Positions 28,529 to 37,213 of a stretch of DNA of 64,000 nt are shown in pieces; the stretch's first letter is position 1, and each line of letters starts with the position of its first letter. The notes under the pieces are model-generated. The model had not been told where the DNA came from, ran no database searches, and saw only the letters and a program-made list of their open reading frames with translations. The stretch is from positions 120,728 to 184,727 of the forward strand of contig NZ_JACIYP010000002.1 in the NCBI RefSeq assembly GCF_014359905.1, in the 5' to 3' direction. The DNA comes from Hoeflea sp. Lineage in GTDB: Bacteria > Pseudomonadota > Alphaproteobacteria > Rhizobiales > Rhizobiaceae. Position numbers and translations under genes: made by a program.

Positions 28529-28637
28529 TCATGCCGGGGACCAAGACAAGGCGTCACTTTAACCTTGATGAAGGTTGATCCCGTGAAAATCGGTGGTACC
28601 TTTTTTTAAAGGGTCCAAGCACCAAAGAGGGGGAATC

Positions 28638-29345
28638 ATGACATTGCTGCGCCGTTCAACCCGTTTAGCCATCCTTGCGGCGAGCGCCCTGGGGCTTCTG
28701 ATCGCACCGGTCCTGCCGGAAGCCCATGCCCTGCCGCGCACAACTGCGCCTTCGACCGAAACCTCGCTGCCGGTGGTGCAGGTTCAGCAGTCGAAGAAGC
28801 CGAAATCCGAGTTCTGGCGCAAGAAGGTTCGGCTTCAGACCAGCGAGAAGCCCGGCACCATCATCATCGATACCAACACCAAGTATCTGTACTACGTCGA
28901 AGGCAACAATCGCGCCACGCGCTATGGCGTCGGCGTCGGCCGCGATGGCTTCGGCTGGTCGGGAACCGTGAATGTCGGCCGCAAAGCCGAATGGCCGGAC
29001 TGGCGTCCGCCGGCGTCGATGATCGCCCGCGAGCGGGCCAAGGGGCGCATCCTGCCCGCCCACATGAAGGGCGGACCCAACAACCCGCTAGGCGCCCGCG
29101 CGCTCTATCTCTACAAGGGCGGGCGCGACACGATTTTCCGCATTCATGGCACCAACCAGCCCTGGACCATCGGCCAGAACATGTCGTCGGGCTGCATCCG
29201 GATGATGAACGAGGATGTGCAGCATCTCTACAACCGCGCCGGCGTCGGCTCCAAGGTCATCGTGATCGGCCCCAACGGCCGAGGCGCGGAGAAGCTCTAC
29301 AGCGACCGCGGCATGGATTTTTTCGGCACGCTGTTCGGCGGCTGA
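28638..29345 (+). CDS. L,D-transpeptidase (YkuD/ErfK family), exported
   Basis: 235 residues from ATG 28638, with GAGGGGG six bases upstream and signal peptide TLLRRSTRLAILAASALGLLIAPVLPEAHA. Motifs FRIHGTNQPWTIGQNMSSGCIRMMNEDV match those of the preceding gene, with catalytic Cys186. The mature parts of the two enzymes are strongly alike from PGTIIIDT onward, so this is a tandem duplication with different N-terminal linkers. A terminator separates them, which suggests independent expression. Confidence 0.92.
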   Translation: MTLLRRSTRLAILAASALGLLIAPVLPEAHALPRTTAPSTETSLPVVQVQQSKKPKSEFWRKKVRLQTSEKPGTIIIDTNTKYLYYVEGNNRATRYGVGVGRDGFGWSGTVNVGRKAEWPDWRPPASMIARERAKGRILPAHMKGGPNNPLGARALYLYKGGRDTIFRIHGTNQPWTIGQNMSSGCIRMMNEDVQHLYNRAGVGSKVIVIGPNGRGAEKLYSDRGMDFFGTLFGG

Positions 29346-29371
29346 CCGGAAAAGCTCAATCTGACGAGAAA

Positions 29372-29393
29372 GGCGGCGTTCCCGGACGCCGCC
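29372..29393 (+). terminator. Weak hairpin after the second transpeptidase gene
   Basis: GGCGGCGT-TCCCGG-ACGCCGCC, 8-bp stem, no U-tract. Confidence 0.35.
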
Positions 29394-29456
29394 GCAGACT
29401 GCTGACAAAGCCCGCAACGACAGGGTCTTGTTGTTTGTGTTGGCGGTCCATCACCA

Positions 29457-29575
29457 GCCGTCATGCCATGGAAGGCTGGCATCCAGCGCGATCAAGTCCT
29501 TGATCGCAAAAGATTCTCTCACGGCGCCGACGCGCCTTGGCTGGATTCCGGCTCAAGGCCGGAATGACGAAGAAT
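29457..29575. repeat. Dispersed palindromic repeat between a transpeptidase gene and glcF
   Basis: The left end CGTCATgCCATGGAAGGC... and the reverse complement of the right end (CGTCATTCCGGCCTTGAG...) share CGTCAT-CC...GG-ATCCAGC. Each end is itself a small hairpin, and GATCAAGTCCTTGATC is another palindrome in the middle. The right-hand half is a sequence type seen many times in alphaproteobacterial intergenic regions. It may function as the transcript end of the convergent genes. Confidence 0.65.
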
Positions 29576-29601
29576 AGCGGCCGCTCATCCCGGGCGGCAC
29601 A

Positions 29602-30936
29602 TTATTCGGCTGCTTCCAGCGTCCTCGTCTTGAGCGCTCGCAAGCCCTCCGGCTTTTCGCCGCCATAGACCCAGTCAAGCAGTTCGACCGTGTGGATGAT
29701 CGGAATGTCGGTTCCGCCGGCGATCTGGGTGATGCAGCCGATATTGCCGGCGGCGATCACGTCGGGCCTGGTGCGCTCGATATTGGCGACCTTGCGGTCG
29801 CGCAGGGTGCGGGCGATCTCGGGTTGCATGATGTTGTAGGTGCCGGCGGACCCGCAACACAGATGTCCCTCCGGCGGATCCTTGACGGTGAAGCCGGCCG
29901 CCTTGAGCAGCGCCTTGGGCTGCACGGTGATCTTCTGGCCGTGCTGCATGGAACAGGCCGAATGATAGGCCACGACCAGGCCCGCGCCATTGACCGGCGC
30001 CGGCAACTCGATGGTGGCGAGATATTCGGTGATGTCCTTGGCGAGGGCGGAGACGCGTTCCGCCTTCTGCGCATAGGCTGGATCCTCGCGCAGCATGTAG
30101 CCATAGTCCTTGATCGTGGTGCCGCAACCCGATGCGGTGATGATGATGGCATCAAGCCCGCCCTGGTCGATGGCCCGCGTCCAGGCGTCGATGTTCTTGC
30201 GCGCCGCATCGAGCGCATCATGCTCGCGGCCCATGTGATGCACCAGCGCGCCGCAACAGCCCTCGCCTTCGGGCACCACAACCTCGACGCCGACACGGTT
30301 CAACAGCCGGACCGTCGCTTCGTTGGTGCCGGGCCTGAGCACAGGCTGGGCACAGCCGGTCAGAATGGCCACCCTCCCTCGCTTTTCGCCGGCGCCGGCA
30401 TGGGTGCCGGGTTTGGCAATCTCCGAGGGCCGGGGAATGGAGGGGGGCGCAAGTTCAAGCATCGCCGCCATCGGCTTGAGGCCCGGCACGGCGCGAAACA
30501 GCGGCGCAAAAGGTCGCCCGAGACGTGCGGCGTAGAGCGAAGCCCGGAGACGGGCGGGATAGGGCAGCACCATGGCCAGGAGCGCGCGCGTGATCCGGTT
30601 CATTAGAGGCCGCTTGTAGGTCTTTTCAATGTGGACGCGGGCGTGATCGACCAGATGCATGTAATTGACCCCCAAGGGGCAGGTGGTCATGCAGGCGAGG
30701 CACGACAGGCAGCGGTCGATGTGGGTGACCACCTGCTTGTCGGCGGGCCGGTTGTTCTCCAGCATGTCCTTGATCAGGTAGATGCGTCCGCGCGGGCTGT
30801 CGAGTTCGTTGCCGAGCGTCACATAGGTCGGGCATGTCGCGGTGCAGAAACCGCAATGCACGCATTTCCGCAGGATCTTTTCGGATTCGGCGACCCCGGA
30901 ATCGGCCAACTGCTCGGCGGTGAAATTGGTCTGCAT
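29602..30936 (-). CDS. glcF: Glycolate oxidase iron-sulfur subunit
   Basis: 444 residues. Two 4Fe-4S ferredoxin motifs, CVHCGFCTATCPTY (~residues 25-38) and CLSCLACMTTCPLG (~75-88), are followed by two CCG domains, EGCCGALVHHMG and HLCCGSAGTYNIMQ. With GlcD and GlcE it forms the membrane-associated glycolate dehydrogenase that feeds electrons to the quinone pool. Encoded downstream of glcD-glcE with one small membrane-protein gene in between. Confidence 0.93.
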   Translation of the reverse strand: MQTNFTAEQLADSGVAESEKILRKCVHCGFCTATCPTYVTLGNELDSPRGRIYLIKDMLENNRPADKQVVTHIDRCLSCLACMTTCPLGVNYMHLVDHARVHIEKTYKRPLMNRITRALLAMVLPYPARLRASLYAARLGRPFAPLFRAVPGLKPMAAMLELAPPSIPRPSEIAKPGTHAGAGEKRGRVAILTGCAQPVLRPGTNEATVRLLNRVGVEVVVPEGEGCCGALVHHMGREHDALDAARKNIDAWTRAIDQGGLDAIIITASGCGTTIKDYGYMLREDPAYAQKAERVSALAKDITEYLATIELPAPVNGAGLVVAYHSACSMQHGQKITVQPKALLKAAGFTVKDPPEGHLCCGSAGTYNIMQPEIARTLRDRKVANIERTRPDVIAAGNIGCITQIAGGTDIPIIHTVELLDWVYGGEKPEGLRALKTRTLEAAE

Positions 30937-31035
30937 GTCGCGGTTACCTCAGGTCTTTCACTCTGTGCGCCCGGGCCGGATTCCGCCACCCTGATGGCGG
31001 GATCGCCGGTTACGTCAGGTCTGATGCCGGGCTGC

Positions 31036-31413
31036 TCAGAGCAGCCAGCTTTGCGGATTGTCGATGGGTTCGTTGCGGCCCAGTTTCTGCAGCCCGATGA
31101 TGGTGCGGATGATGACCCAGAGCGCGACCAGAACCATTGTCAGCATGCCGATCAGAACCACCATCAGCATCGCGCTGACCAGCGCGCCGAGGAGGCCCAA
31201 CCAGAATGTCCGGATCGCCCAGGTGTAATGGCTTTCGAGCCACGCTTCGGACTTGCCGCGATTGATATGGGCAAGGACAATTCCGACAATGCCCGATACA
31301 CCGATGACGAAGCTCGCCAGATACAGGACATAGATGACCTGCAGATTGGTTTTGCCGGGCTCGAGCCAGCGATCGGTCTGGCGCGGTTCAGGCGCCTGGT
31401 CTGGATTGCTCAT
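31036..31413 (-). CDS. DUF4870-like small membrane protein inside the glc operon
   Basis: 125 residues with three helices: IYVLYLASFVIGVSGIVGIVLAHI, FWLGLLGALVSAMLMVVLIG and MVLVALWVIIRTIIGL. The ending RTIIGLQKLGRNEPIDNP is typical of DUF4870/Tic20-like proteins. Position between glcE and glcF on the same strand with gaps of under 100 bases suggests co-transcription; a role as membrane partner of the dehydrogenase is speculation. Confidence 0.8.
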   Translation of the reverse strand: MSNPDQAPEPRQTDRWLEPGKTNLQVIYVLYLASFVIGVSGIVGIVLAHINRGKSEAWLESHYTWAIRTFWLGLLGALVSAMLMVVLIGMLTMVLVALWVIIRTIIGLQKLGRNEPIDNPQSWLL

Positions 31414-31460
31414 GACATGCTCCTTTGTTCAGAAAGAGAATCTGCGACGATTGCAACCTA

Positions 31461-32675
31461 TCACATGGAAGCCGTCATGCGCCCGGGATTGAGAATGCCG
31501 TTCGGATCAAATTGATCCTTGATCCGCCGCGACAGGGCGTCGAGAGCCTTGGGCTGCGGCTCGAACACCGGCACTGCCGAGCGCGTCGCGGCATCGGCGC
31601 GGACCAGCGTCGCATGGCCGCCGCCCAGCGCCTTGATATACTGGCGGACAAGATCGGCTTCGCAATCCGCCTCCATCTGAAGCCAGACCAGCCCGCCCTG
31701 CCAATCATAAAAGGCATCGACCCCGGTCTTGAGACGCAGCGCCGCGACAAGCTGATGCCCGGCGCTGGGCGCCACCGACACGCGCCAGACGGGTTTTGTG
31801 CTTTGAGCGGCAAAGGGCATGACATCCCTGATGTCGCGCCACAGCTCCCGGGTGGCGCCGGCATCCAGCACCGAGACCGCGCCACGACGGCGCATTTCGG
31901 CGATAAGCCGCTCTGTGCGGACTTCGACTGACGGCGTGAGGCCTTCGAGCCGGAGTACCGTGGCTGTCTCGCCTTTGAGTGTATCGCCAAACTTGTAGGC
32001 GACGCTGAGCGGCAGATGCGCGGCACCGGACACTTCAACGGACATCGCCATGGCCGCCGCCATGGCTTCAGCCGCTTCGGCGTCATTGAGGCCTGAAACC
32101 GCGATGGTGACCGCGGTTTCAGGCCTCGGCAACACCTTGAAAATCACTTCGCAGAGCACGCCGAGCGTCCCCCAGGAACCTGCCAGCAGCTTGACCAGAT
32201 CCAGCCCGGTCACATTCTTCATCACCCGGCCGCCGCTCTTGACGATCTCGCCGGAGCCGTTGACGAAGCGCACGCCCAGCAGATTGTCGCGCGCCGCGCC
32301 CGCCTGGATGCGCCGGGGACCGGAGATGTTGCCCGCGAACACGCCGCCAATGGTCGGCTCTCCACGCGCGCCCAAGAGATGCCGGTGATCCATCGGCTCG
32401 AAGGTCAGCATCTGGTTGTTGGCGTCCAGCGCCGCCTCGATCTCGGCCAAAGGCGTACCGGCTCGCGCCGCCATCACCAGTTCGGACGGGTCGTAATTGG
32501 TGATGCCCGTCAGCCGCGCCAACGACAGCACGGAGGCCGTCTGGGACGGGCGGCCCAGACCGGTGCGGGTGCCGCCGCCCCTGATCTCGATCGGCAGGCC
32601 GGCTGCATTGGCCGCCCTGACGACGCGCGCGACGTCGTCCTCGGTCTCCGGGTACTGGATCTCGGCCAGGCTCAT
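31461..32675 (-). CDS. glcE: Glycolate oxidase FAD-binding subunit
   Basis: 404 residues with an FAD_binding_4 (PCMH-type) domain: the N-terminal VRAANAAGLPIEIRGGGTRTGLG and GGVFAGNISGPRRIQ. It lacks the C-terminal half of GlcD-type oxidases, as GlcE does. The start overlaps the glcD stop by four bases (ATGA). Confidence 0.92.
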   Translation of the reverse strand: MSLAEIQYPETEDDVARVVRAANAAGLPIEIRGGGTRTGLGRPSQTASVLSLARLTGITNYDPSELVMAARAGTPLAEIEAALDANNQMLTFEPMDHRHLLGARGEPTIGGVFAGNISGPRRIQAGAARDNLLGVRFVNGSGEIVKSGGRVMKNVTGLDLVKLLAGSWGTLGVLCEVIFKVLPRPETAVTIAVSGLNDAEAAEAMAAAMAMSVEVSGAAHLPLSVAYKFGDTLKGETATVLRLEGLTPSVEVRTERLIAEMRRRGAVSVLDAGATRELWRDIRDVMPFAAQSTKPVWRVSVAPSAGHQLVAALRLKTGVDAFYDWQGGLVWLQMEADCEADLVRQYIKALGGGHATLVRADAATRSAVPVFEPQPKALDALSRRIKDQFDPNGILNPGRMTASM

Positions 32676-34177
32676 GCTGCTGTCCTTCCGGCGACGGCGC
32701 TCTGGGCGGCTTCGGCCAGCCCGCTCTGATTGCCCGGCTGGCTGCCGTTACGGCCCTCGAGCGGAAAGACCTTGGAGGGATTGAGAATCCATTTCGGATC
32801 GAAGGCGGCGCGCACGCGCATCTGCTGGGCCAGATCGACATCGGAGTATTGATGGCGCATCAGGTCGCGCTTTTCGATGCCCACGCCATGCTCGCCGGTG
32901 AGGCATCCGCCGGCGTCGACACAGAGCTTGAGAATGTCGTTGCCCGCCATTTCCGCCTTCAGGCTTTCTTCCGGGTCATTGGCGTCAAACAGGATCAGGG
33001 GATGCATGTTGCCGTCGCCGGCATGAAACACATTGGCGACGCGCAAGCCGTAACGGTCGATGATTTCGCTGGTCTTGCCCAACACATAGGACAATTGTCC
33101 GAGCGGCACAGTGCCGTCCATGCAGATGTAATCGGCGATGCGGCCGGTTGCGCCGAAGGCCGACTTCCGGCCTTTCCAGATCAGCGCCGCTTCGGTGGCC
33201 GACTGGCTTTCCCTGATCGTCTTGACGCCGTGCCGGCGGGCGATCTCGATGATGCGCGCGAGCATGGCATCCATCTCGGCATCCGAGCCCTCGACCTCGA
33301 CAATCAGCAGGGCTTCGACATCCATCGGATAGCCGGCGTGCGCAAAGGCCTCGCAGATCTCGATCGCCGGCTTGTCCATGAACTCGATGGCGACGGGAAT
33401 GATGCCAGATCCGATGATGTCGGTGACGCAGGCGCCGGCGGCAACCGAGGATTCAAAACCGAACAGAACCGGACGCGCGCCCTCGGGCTTGGCGATGAGT
33501 CTGACGGTCGCCTCGGTGACGATGCCCAGTTGGCCTTCCGACCCGCAGATCAGCCCGAGCAGATCGTAGCCTGACGAATCGAGCGCCTTGCCGCCGATGT
33601 CGACGATGGATCCATCGAACATGACCATCTTGACGCCGATCAGATTGTTGGTGGTCACGCCATATTTGAGGCAATGGGCGCCACCGGAGTTCATGCCGAT
33701 GTTGCCGCCGATGGTGCATGCCAGTTGCGAGCTCGGATCGGGTGCGTAGAAGAAGCCGTCGGCATCCACCGCCTGGCTGATGGAAATATTGGTGACGCCC
33801 GCCTGCACCCGCGCCGCGCGATTGGCGTAGTCCACCTCGAGAATGCGGTTCATCTTGGACACGCCGATGACGATGGCGTCCTCCTGCGGGATGGCGCCGC
33901 CCGACAGCGACGTGCCGGCGCCGCGCGGCACCACGGAAATCGCGTTGTCATTGCAATATTTCATCACTGCGGCAACCTGGGCCGTGGTTTCGGGCAGGAC
34001 CACCGCCAGCGGCATGCGCCGGTAGGAAACAAAAGCGTCGGTGTCGAACGGCATCAATTCGCGCTCTTCGGTAATCAGGCAGCTTTCGGGCAGCAATTGC
34101 GCCAGATCGGCGATGATCGCGGGACGGCGGCCGATGACTGCGCTATCCGGCTCCAGAAAAGAAATCAGTTCCGGCAT
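32672..34177 (-). CDS. glcD: Glycolate oxidase catalytic subunit (FAD-linked)
   Basis: 501 residues from ATG 34177, with a perfect AGGAGG four bases before it. The PCMH FAD-binding motif is VVPRGAGTSLSGGA, and the C-terminal FAD-oxidase half ends in GGCLTGEHGVGIEKRD, with the catalytic His in EHG. It oxidises glycolate (and often D-lactate) to the 2-oxo acid with GlcE and GlcF. First gene of the operon; divergent from the LysR gene. Confidence 0.94.
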   Translation of the reverse strand: MPELISFLEPDSAVIGRRPAIIADLAQLLPESCLITEERELMPFDTDAFVSYRRMPLAVVLPETTAQVAAVMKYCNDNAISVVPRGAGTSLSGGAIPQEDAIVIGVSKMNRILEVDYANRAARVQAGVTNISISQAVDADGFFYAPDPSSQLACTIGGNIGMNSGGAHCLKYGVTTNNLIGVKMVMFDGSIVDIGGKALDSSGYDLLGLICGSEGQLGIVTEATVRLIAKPEGARPVLFGFESSVAAGACVTDIIGSGIIPVAIEFMDKPAIEICEAFAHAGYPMDVEALLIVEVEGSDAEMDAMLARIIEIARRHGVKTIRESQSATEAALIWKGRKSAFGATGRIADYICMDGTVPLGQLSYVLGKTSEIIDRYGLRVANVFHAGDGNMHPLILFDANDPEESLKAEMAGNDILKLCVDAGGCLTGEHGVGIEKRDLMRHQYSDVDLAQQMRVRAAFDPKWILNPSKVFPLEGRNGSQPGNQSGLAEAAQSAVAGRTAA

Positions 34178-34231
34178 GGTTTCCTCCTCGCACTTCGCAT
34201 TGGCAGCATGGACTTGACGCGCAAGCATAAC

Positions 34232-34250
34232 TGGTATTTTTTGTTTACCA
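34232..34250. promoter_or_regulatory. Possible operator between glcD and the LysR gene
   Basis: TGGTA (34232-34236), nine bases, TACCA (34246-34250). TGGT...ACCA half-sites are typical for FadR/LldR-type GntR regulators of lactate and glycolate genes, one of which is encoded at 35,583. The sequence also fits the T-N11-A class of LysR sites, so which regulator would bind is open. Confidence 0.35.
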
Positions 34251-34404
34251 CTTATTCCCTCCAGCGGCAATGCGTATTCCTGCGCCCGCCTTGCCGCGGC
34301 TCGCTCGCATCCCGGCTCCGACCTGTTTTCTCATACAGAGTGATCTGGAACGACCCAGCTTACGTAAGGGTACAGAGTTTTTGCAAGAAGGGGGACGGTC
34401 CGTC

Positions 34405-35436
34405 ATGAACAATCTCGGAGACCTGGAAATTTTCGCCCGCGTTGTCTCCGCTGGGTCCATGTCGGCCGCAGGCCGCGAACTCGGCCTCTCCCCGGCCGTG
34501 GTCTCCAAGAGGCTTCGTCGTCTGGAAGACCGGCTTGGAACGCGGCTGATGCAGCGAACGACGCGGCAGATTTCCCTGACCGAGGCAGGTCAGGGCTTTT
34601 ACGAACGGGTTGTGGCGATCCTTGCCGGCATCGAGGAGGCCGAGGCCTTTGTTTCGCGACGCTCCGCGCTGGCGCGTGGCGTGCTCAAGGTTTCCGCTCC
34701 GACATCGTTCGGGCGCATGCATATTGCGCCCCATATCAACGCCTTCATGCAGGCCAATCCGGATCTCGGCGTCAACCTGATGCTGCGCGATGAATTCGTC
34801 GACATTGTCGGCGACGGCTATGATCTGGCAATCCGCATTGCGGAACTGAGCGATTCCAGCCTCGTAGCGCGCAAACTGGCGCCGGTTCGCCGGATTTTGG
34901 TCGCAGCACCCCGGTATCTCGAGCGGTATGGCGCTCCCGAAAATATCGAGGATCTCGACACGCACATTTGCCTGGCGCCGCACAACAATGATCCCTGGAA
35001 GCTCGAAAGCCCGAACGGCCAGCTGATCCATCGCCCCGTCGGGCCGCTGCAAACCAATTCCAGCGAGGTGGTGCGTGAAGCGGTGATTGGCGGCGTCGGC
35101 ATCGCGCTGCGCTCGACATGGGACATCGGCACCGAACTGGCCGACGGCCGTCTTGTCCAGGTTCTTCCCGCCTATGAGGGCTCGCGCAATGTGGCCATTC
35201 ACGCGGTTTATGCCAGCCGCCGGTTCCTGCCGGCCAAGGTGCGTCTGTTCATCGACTACCTGGCCGAACTCTACGGCCCTACGCCGTACTGGGAAAATCC
35301 GATCCCTGACACATCAGCCCCGACCGCCGCTTCGGCTTCAGCCGATCAAGGCCTCCGGGAGCCTGACGGAAGATTGCACGCCACAAAAGACGGCAGCAAC
35401 GAAAACCGCCCCCGCTCCTATGATGCGGCGGAATAG
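34405..35436 (+). CDS. LysR-family transcriptional regulator, divergent from glcDEF
   Basis: 343 residues from ATG 34405 (MNNLGDLEIFARVVSAGSMSAAGRELG). The winged HTH covers ~1-60 (LSPAVVSKRLRRLEDRLGTRLMQRTTR), and the effector-binding domain follows from ~90 (GVLKVSAPTSFGRMHIAP), as in the CrgA-like branch. The last ~45 residues are a disordered Ser/Ala/Asp-rich tail. By position it probably controls glcDEF; the effector could be glycolate or lactate (inference). The 228-base divergent gap holds a candidate operator. Confidence 0.88.
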   Translation: MNNLGDLEIFARVVSAGSMSAAGRELGLSPAVVSKRLRRLEDRLGTRLMQRTTRQISLTEAGQGFYERVVAILAGIEEAEAFVSRRSALARGVLKVSAPTSFGRMHIAPHINAFMQANPDLGVNLMLRDEFVDIVGDGYDLAIRIAELSDSSLVARKLAPVRRILVAAPRYLERYGAPENIEDLDTHICLAPHNNDPWKLESPNGQLIHRPVGPLQTNSSEVVREAVIGGVGIALRSTWDIGTELADGRLVQVLPAYEGSRNVAIHAVYASRRFLPAKVRLFIDYLAELYGPTPYWENPIPDTSAPTAASASADQGLREPDGRLHATKDGSNENRPRSYDAAE

Positions 35437-35582
35437 GGCTGGTGCGACGCTGAGAAGCGGGCTGCAGCAGAGCTGCCCATCCCGCCCCGGCAAGGTAAAC
35501 TTGTCACAAACTGGATAAAATTATTGACCACCTTTCCCGCAACTTGTTACGGTCTCGACAAGCCGCTCCCCGGGAAACGTCA

Positions 35583-36410
35583 ATGGCCACCGACATTTTT
35601 GCACGAATAGAGCACAGCCGGACCGCTGATGAAGTGGTTCATCAGATCGAGATTCTGGTGCTCGAGGGAATCCTGCGCGTCGGCGACAGGCTTCCAGGCG
35701 AGCGTGAACTGGCCAAGCAGTTTCATGTGTCGCGGCCGATCCTGCGCGAGGCGCTCAAGGTCCTGGAAGGCCGCGGCCTGCTCAACACCCAGCACGGCGG
35801 CGGCACATTTGTCGCCGATGTCATTGGCCAGGTGTTTACCCGGCCGGTGATGGAGCTGATTGCGCGACACCAGAAGGCCACGCTCGATTATCTCGAGTAC
35901 CGGCGCGAGGTGGAAGGCATCACCGTCGAGTTTGCCGCCCGGCGCGCCACGGAAGCCGACAAGGCGCTGCTGAGCCGCATCATAACCGCCATGAAGGCGG
36001 CGCATCAGAAAGACGATTTCGAGGAAGAAGCATCGATCGACGTGGAGTTCCACAGTGCGATCGGCGAGTGCGCGCACAACATCATTCTGCTTCACACATT
36101 GCGCTCGTGCTACCGGCTGCTCGCGGAGGGTGTGTTCTACAACCGCGCCATGGTCTACAATCTGTCGGGAGCGCGCGAGAAATTGCTCGAACAGCATGTG
36201 GCGATCTATGACGCCGTGATGGCGGGCAACCCGGACGCCGGGCGCCGCGCCGCGCAAGCCCATATCGATTTCGTCGCCAGGGCGATGATGGACGCAGAAC
36301 GCTCAGGCGACTGGGAGCGGGTGTCCCAGCTTCGCCTGCAGCAACGCGCTCCCGATCTTTCGGGCGCCGGCAAGAAAGCCATAATGAAACAACCGGAGGC
36401 CGCAGATTGA
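35583..36410 (+). CDS. GntR/FadR-family regulator preceding lutABC
   Basis: 275 residues from ATG 35583 (MATDIFARIEHSRTADEVVHQIEILV). The N-terminal winged HTH contains LRVGDRLPGERELAKQFHVSRPILREALKVLEGRGLL, followed by a FadR-type FCD helical domain (EFHSAIGECAHNIILLHTL; Asp/His metal-ligand pattern). It resembles LldR/PdhR regulators that sense lactate or pyruvate. Its stop overlaps the lutA TTG start (TTGA), so regulator and target genes share a transcript, consistent with autoregulation. Confidence 0.9.
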   Translation: MATDIFARIEHSRTADEVVHQIEILVLEGILRVGDRLPGERELAKQFHVSRPILREALKVLEGRGLLNTQHGGGTFVADVIGQVFTRPVMELIARHQKATLDYLEYRREVEGITVEFAARRATEADKALLSRIITAMKAAHQKDDFEEEASIDVEFHSAIGECAHNIILLHTLRSCYRLLAEGVFYNRAMVYNLSGAREKLLEQHVAIYDAVMAGNPDAGRRAAQAHIDFVARAMMDAERSGDWERVSQLRLQQRAPDLSGAGKKAIMKQPEAAD

Positions 36411-37192
36411 CGTCGAGTGAAACAAGGGATGCCCGGCAGCCGCGTGTGGGGCTGTTTGCGACCTGTCTGGTCGATCTGTTCCGGCCTTCTGTCGGCTTTG
36501 CCAGCGTCAAGCTGCTGCAGGATGCCGGCTGCGAGGTGCATGTCCCGGTGGCGCAGACCTGCTGCGGCCAGCCGGCCTACAACACCGGCGACAGGGCCGA
36601 CACGCGGGAGATCGCCATGCAGGTGATCGAGGCCTTCGAGGGGTTCGATTTCATCGTCGCCCCGTCCGGGTCCTGCGCCGCGATGCTGAAGAAGCATTAT
36701 CCGGGCCTGTTTGCGGGCGACGCCGCCTGGGAGGACCGGGCGCAGCGTTTTTCCCAGAAATGCCACGAGCTGATCTCGTTCCTCACCGACGTGATGATGG
36801 TGCGCACCACCGGCGCTTCGCTCAATGCCAAGATCACCTACCACGATTCCTGTTCGGGTCTGCGCGAACTCGGCATCCAGGAGCAGCCGCGCAAGCTGCT
36901 CGCCAATGTCAGCGGCCTCGAACTCCGGGAAATGAAGGATTCCGACGTCTGCTGCGGCTTCGGCGGAACCTTCTGCATCAAGTATTCGGACATCTCCAAT
37001 GCCATCGTCACCAAGAAGGTCGGCAATATCGACGCCTCCGGGGCAGGCATGCTGCTGGCAGGCGATGTCGGCTGCCTGATGAACATGGCCGGCAAATTGA
37101 AGCGCCAGGGATCCAGTGTGGAAGTTCGCCACGTTGCCGAAGTCCTGGCCGGCATGACCAGCCAGCCGCCGATTGCCGGCAGCGGCAAGTAG
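36407..37192 (+). CDS. lutA: L-lactate oxidation protein LutA (CCG-domain Fe-S protein)
   Basis: 261 residues. Two CCG motifs, QTCCGQPAYNTG and DVCCGFGGTFCIKY, typical of LutA/YkgE. It works with LutB and LutC in a cytosolic L-lactate dehydrogenase complex. Start is TTG 36407, overlapping the regulator stop, with CGGAGG about 8 bases upstream; no ATG gives a comparable fit (the protein would lose its RVGLFATCLVDLF strand). Confidence 0.9.
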   Translation: MTSSETRDARQPRVGLFATCLVDLFRPSVGFASVKLLQDAGCEVHVPVAQTCCGQPAYNTGDRADTREIAMQVIEAFEGFDFIVAPSGSCAAMLKKHYPGLFAGDAAWEDRAQRFSQKCHELISFLTDVMMVRTTGASLNAKITYHDSCSGLRELGIQEQPRKLLANVSGLELREMKDSDVCCGFGGTFCIKYSDISNAIVTKKVGNIDASGAGMLLAGDVGCLMNMAGKLKRQGSSVEVRHVAEVLAGMTSQPPIAGSGK

Positions 37193-37213
37193 GCGGGACA
37201 CAGGAGACAATCC

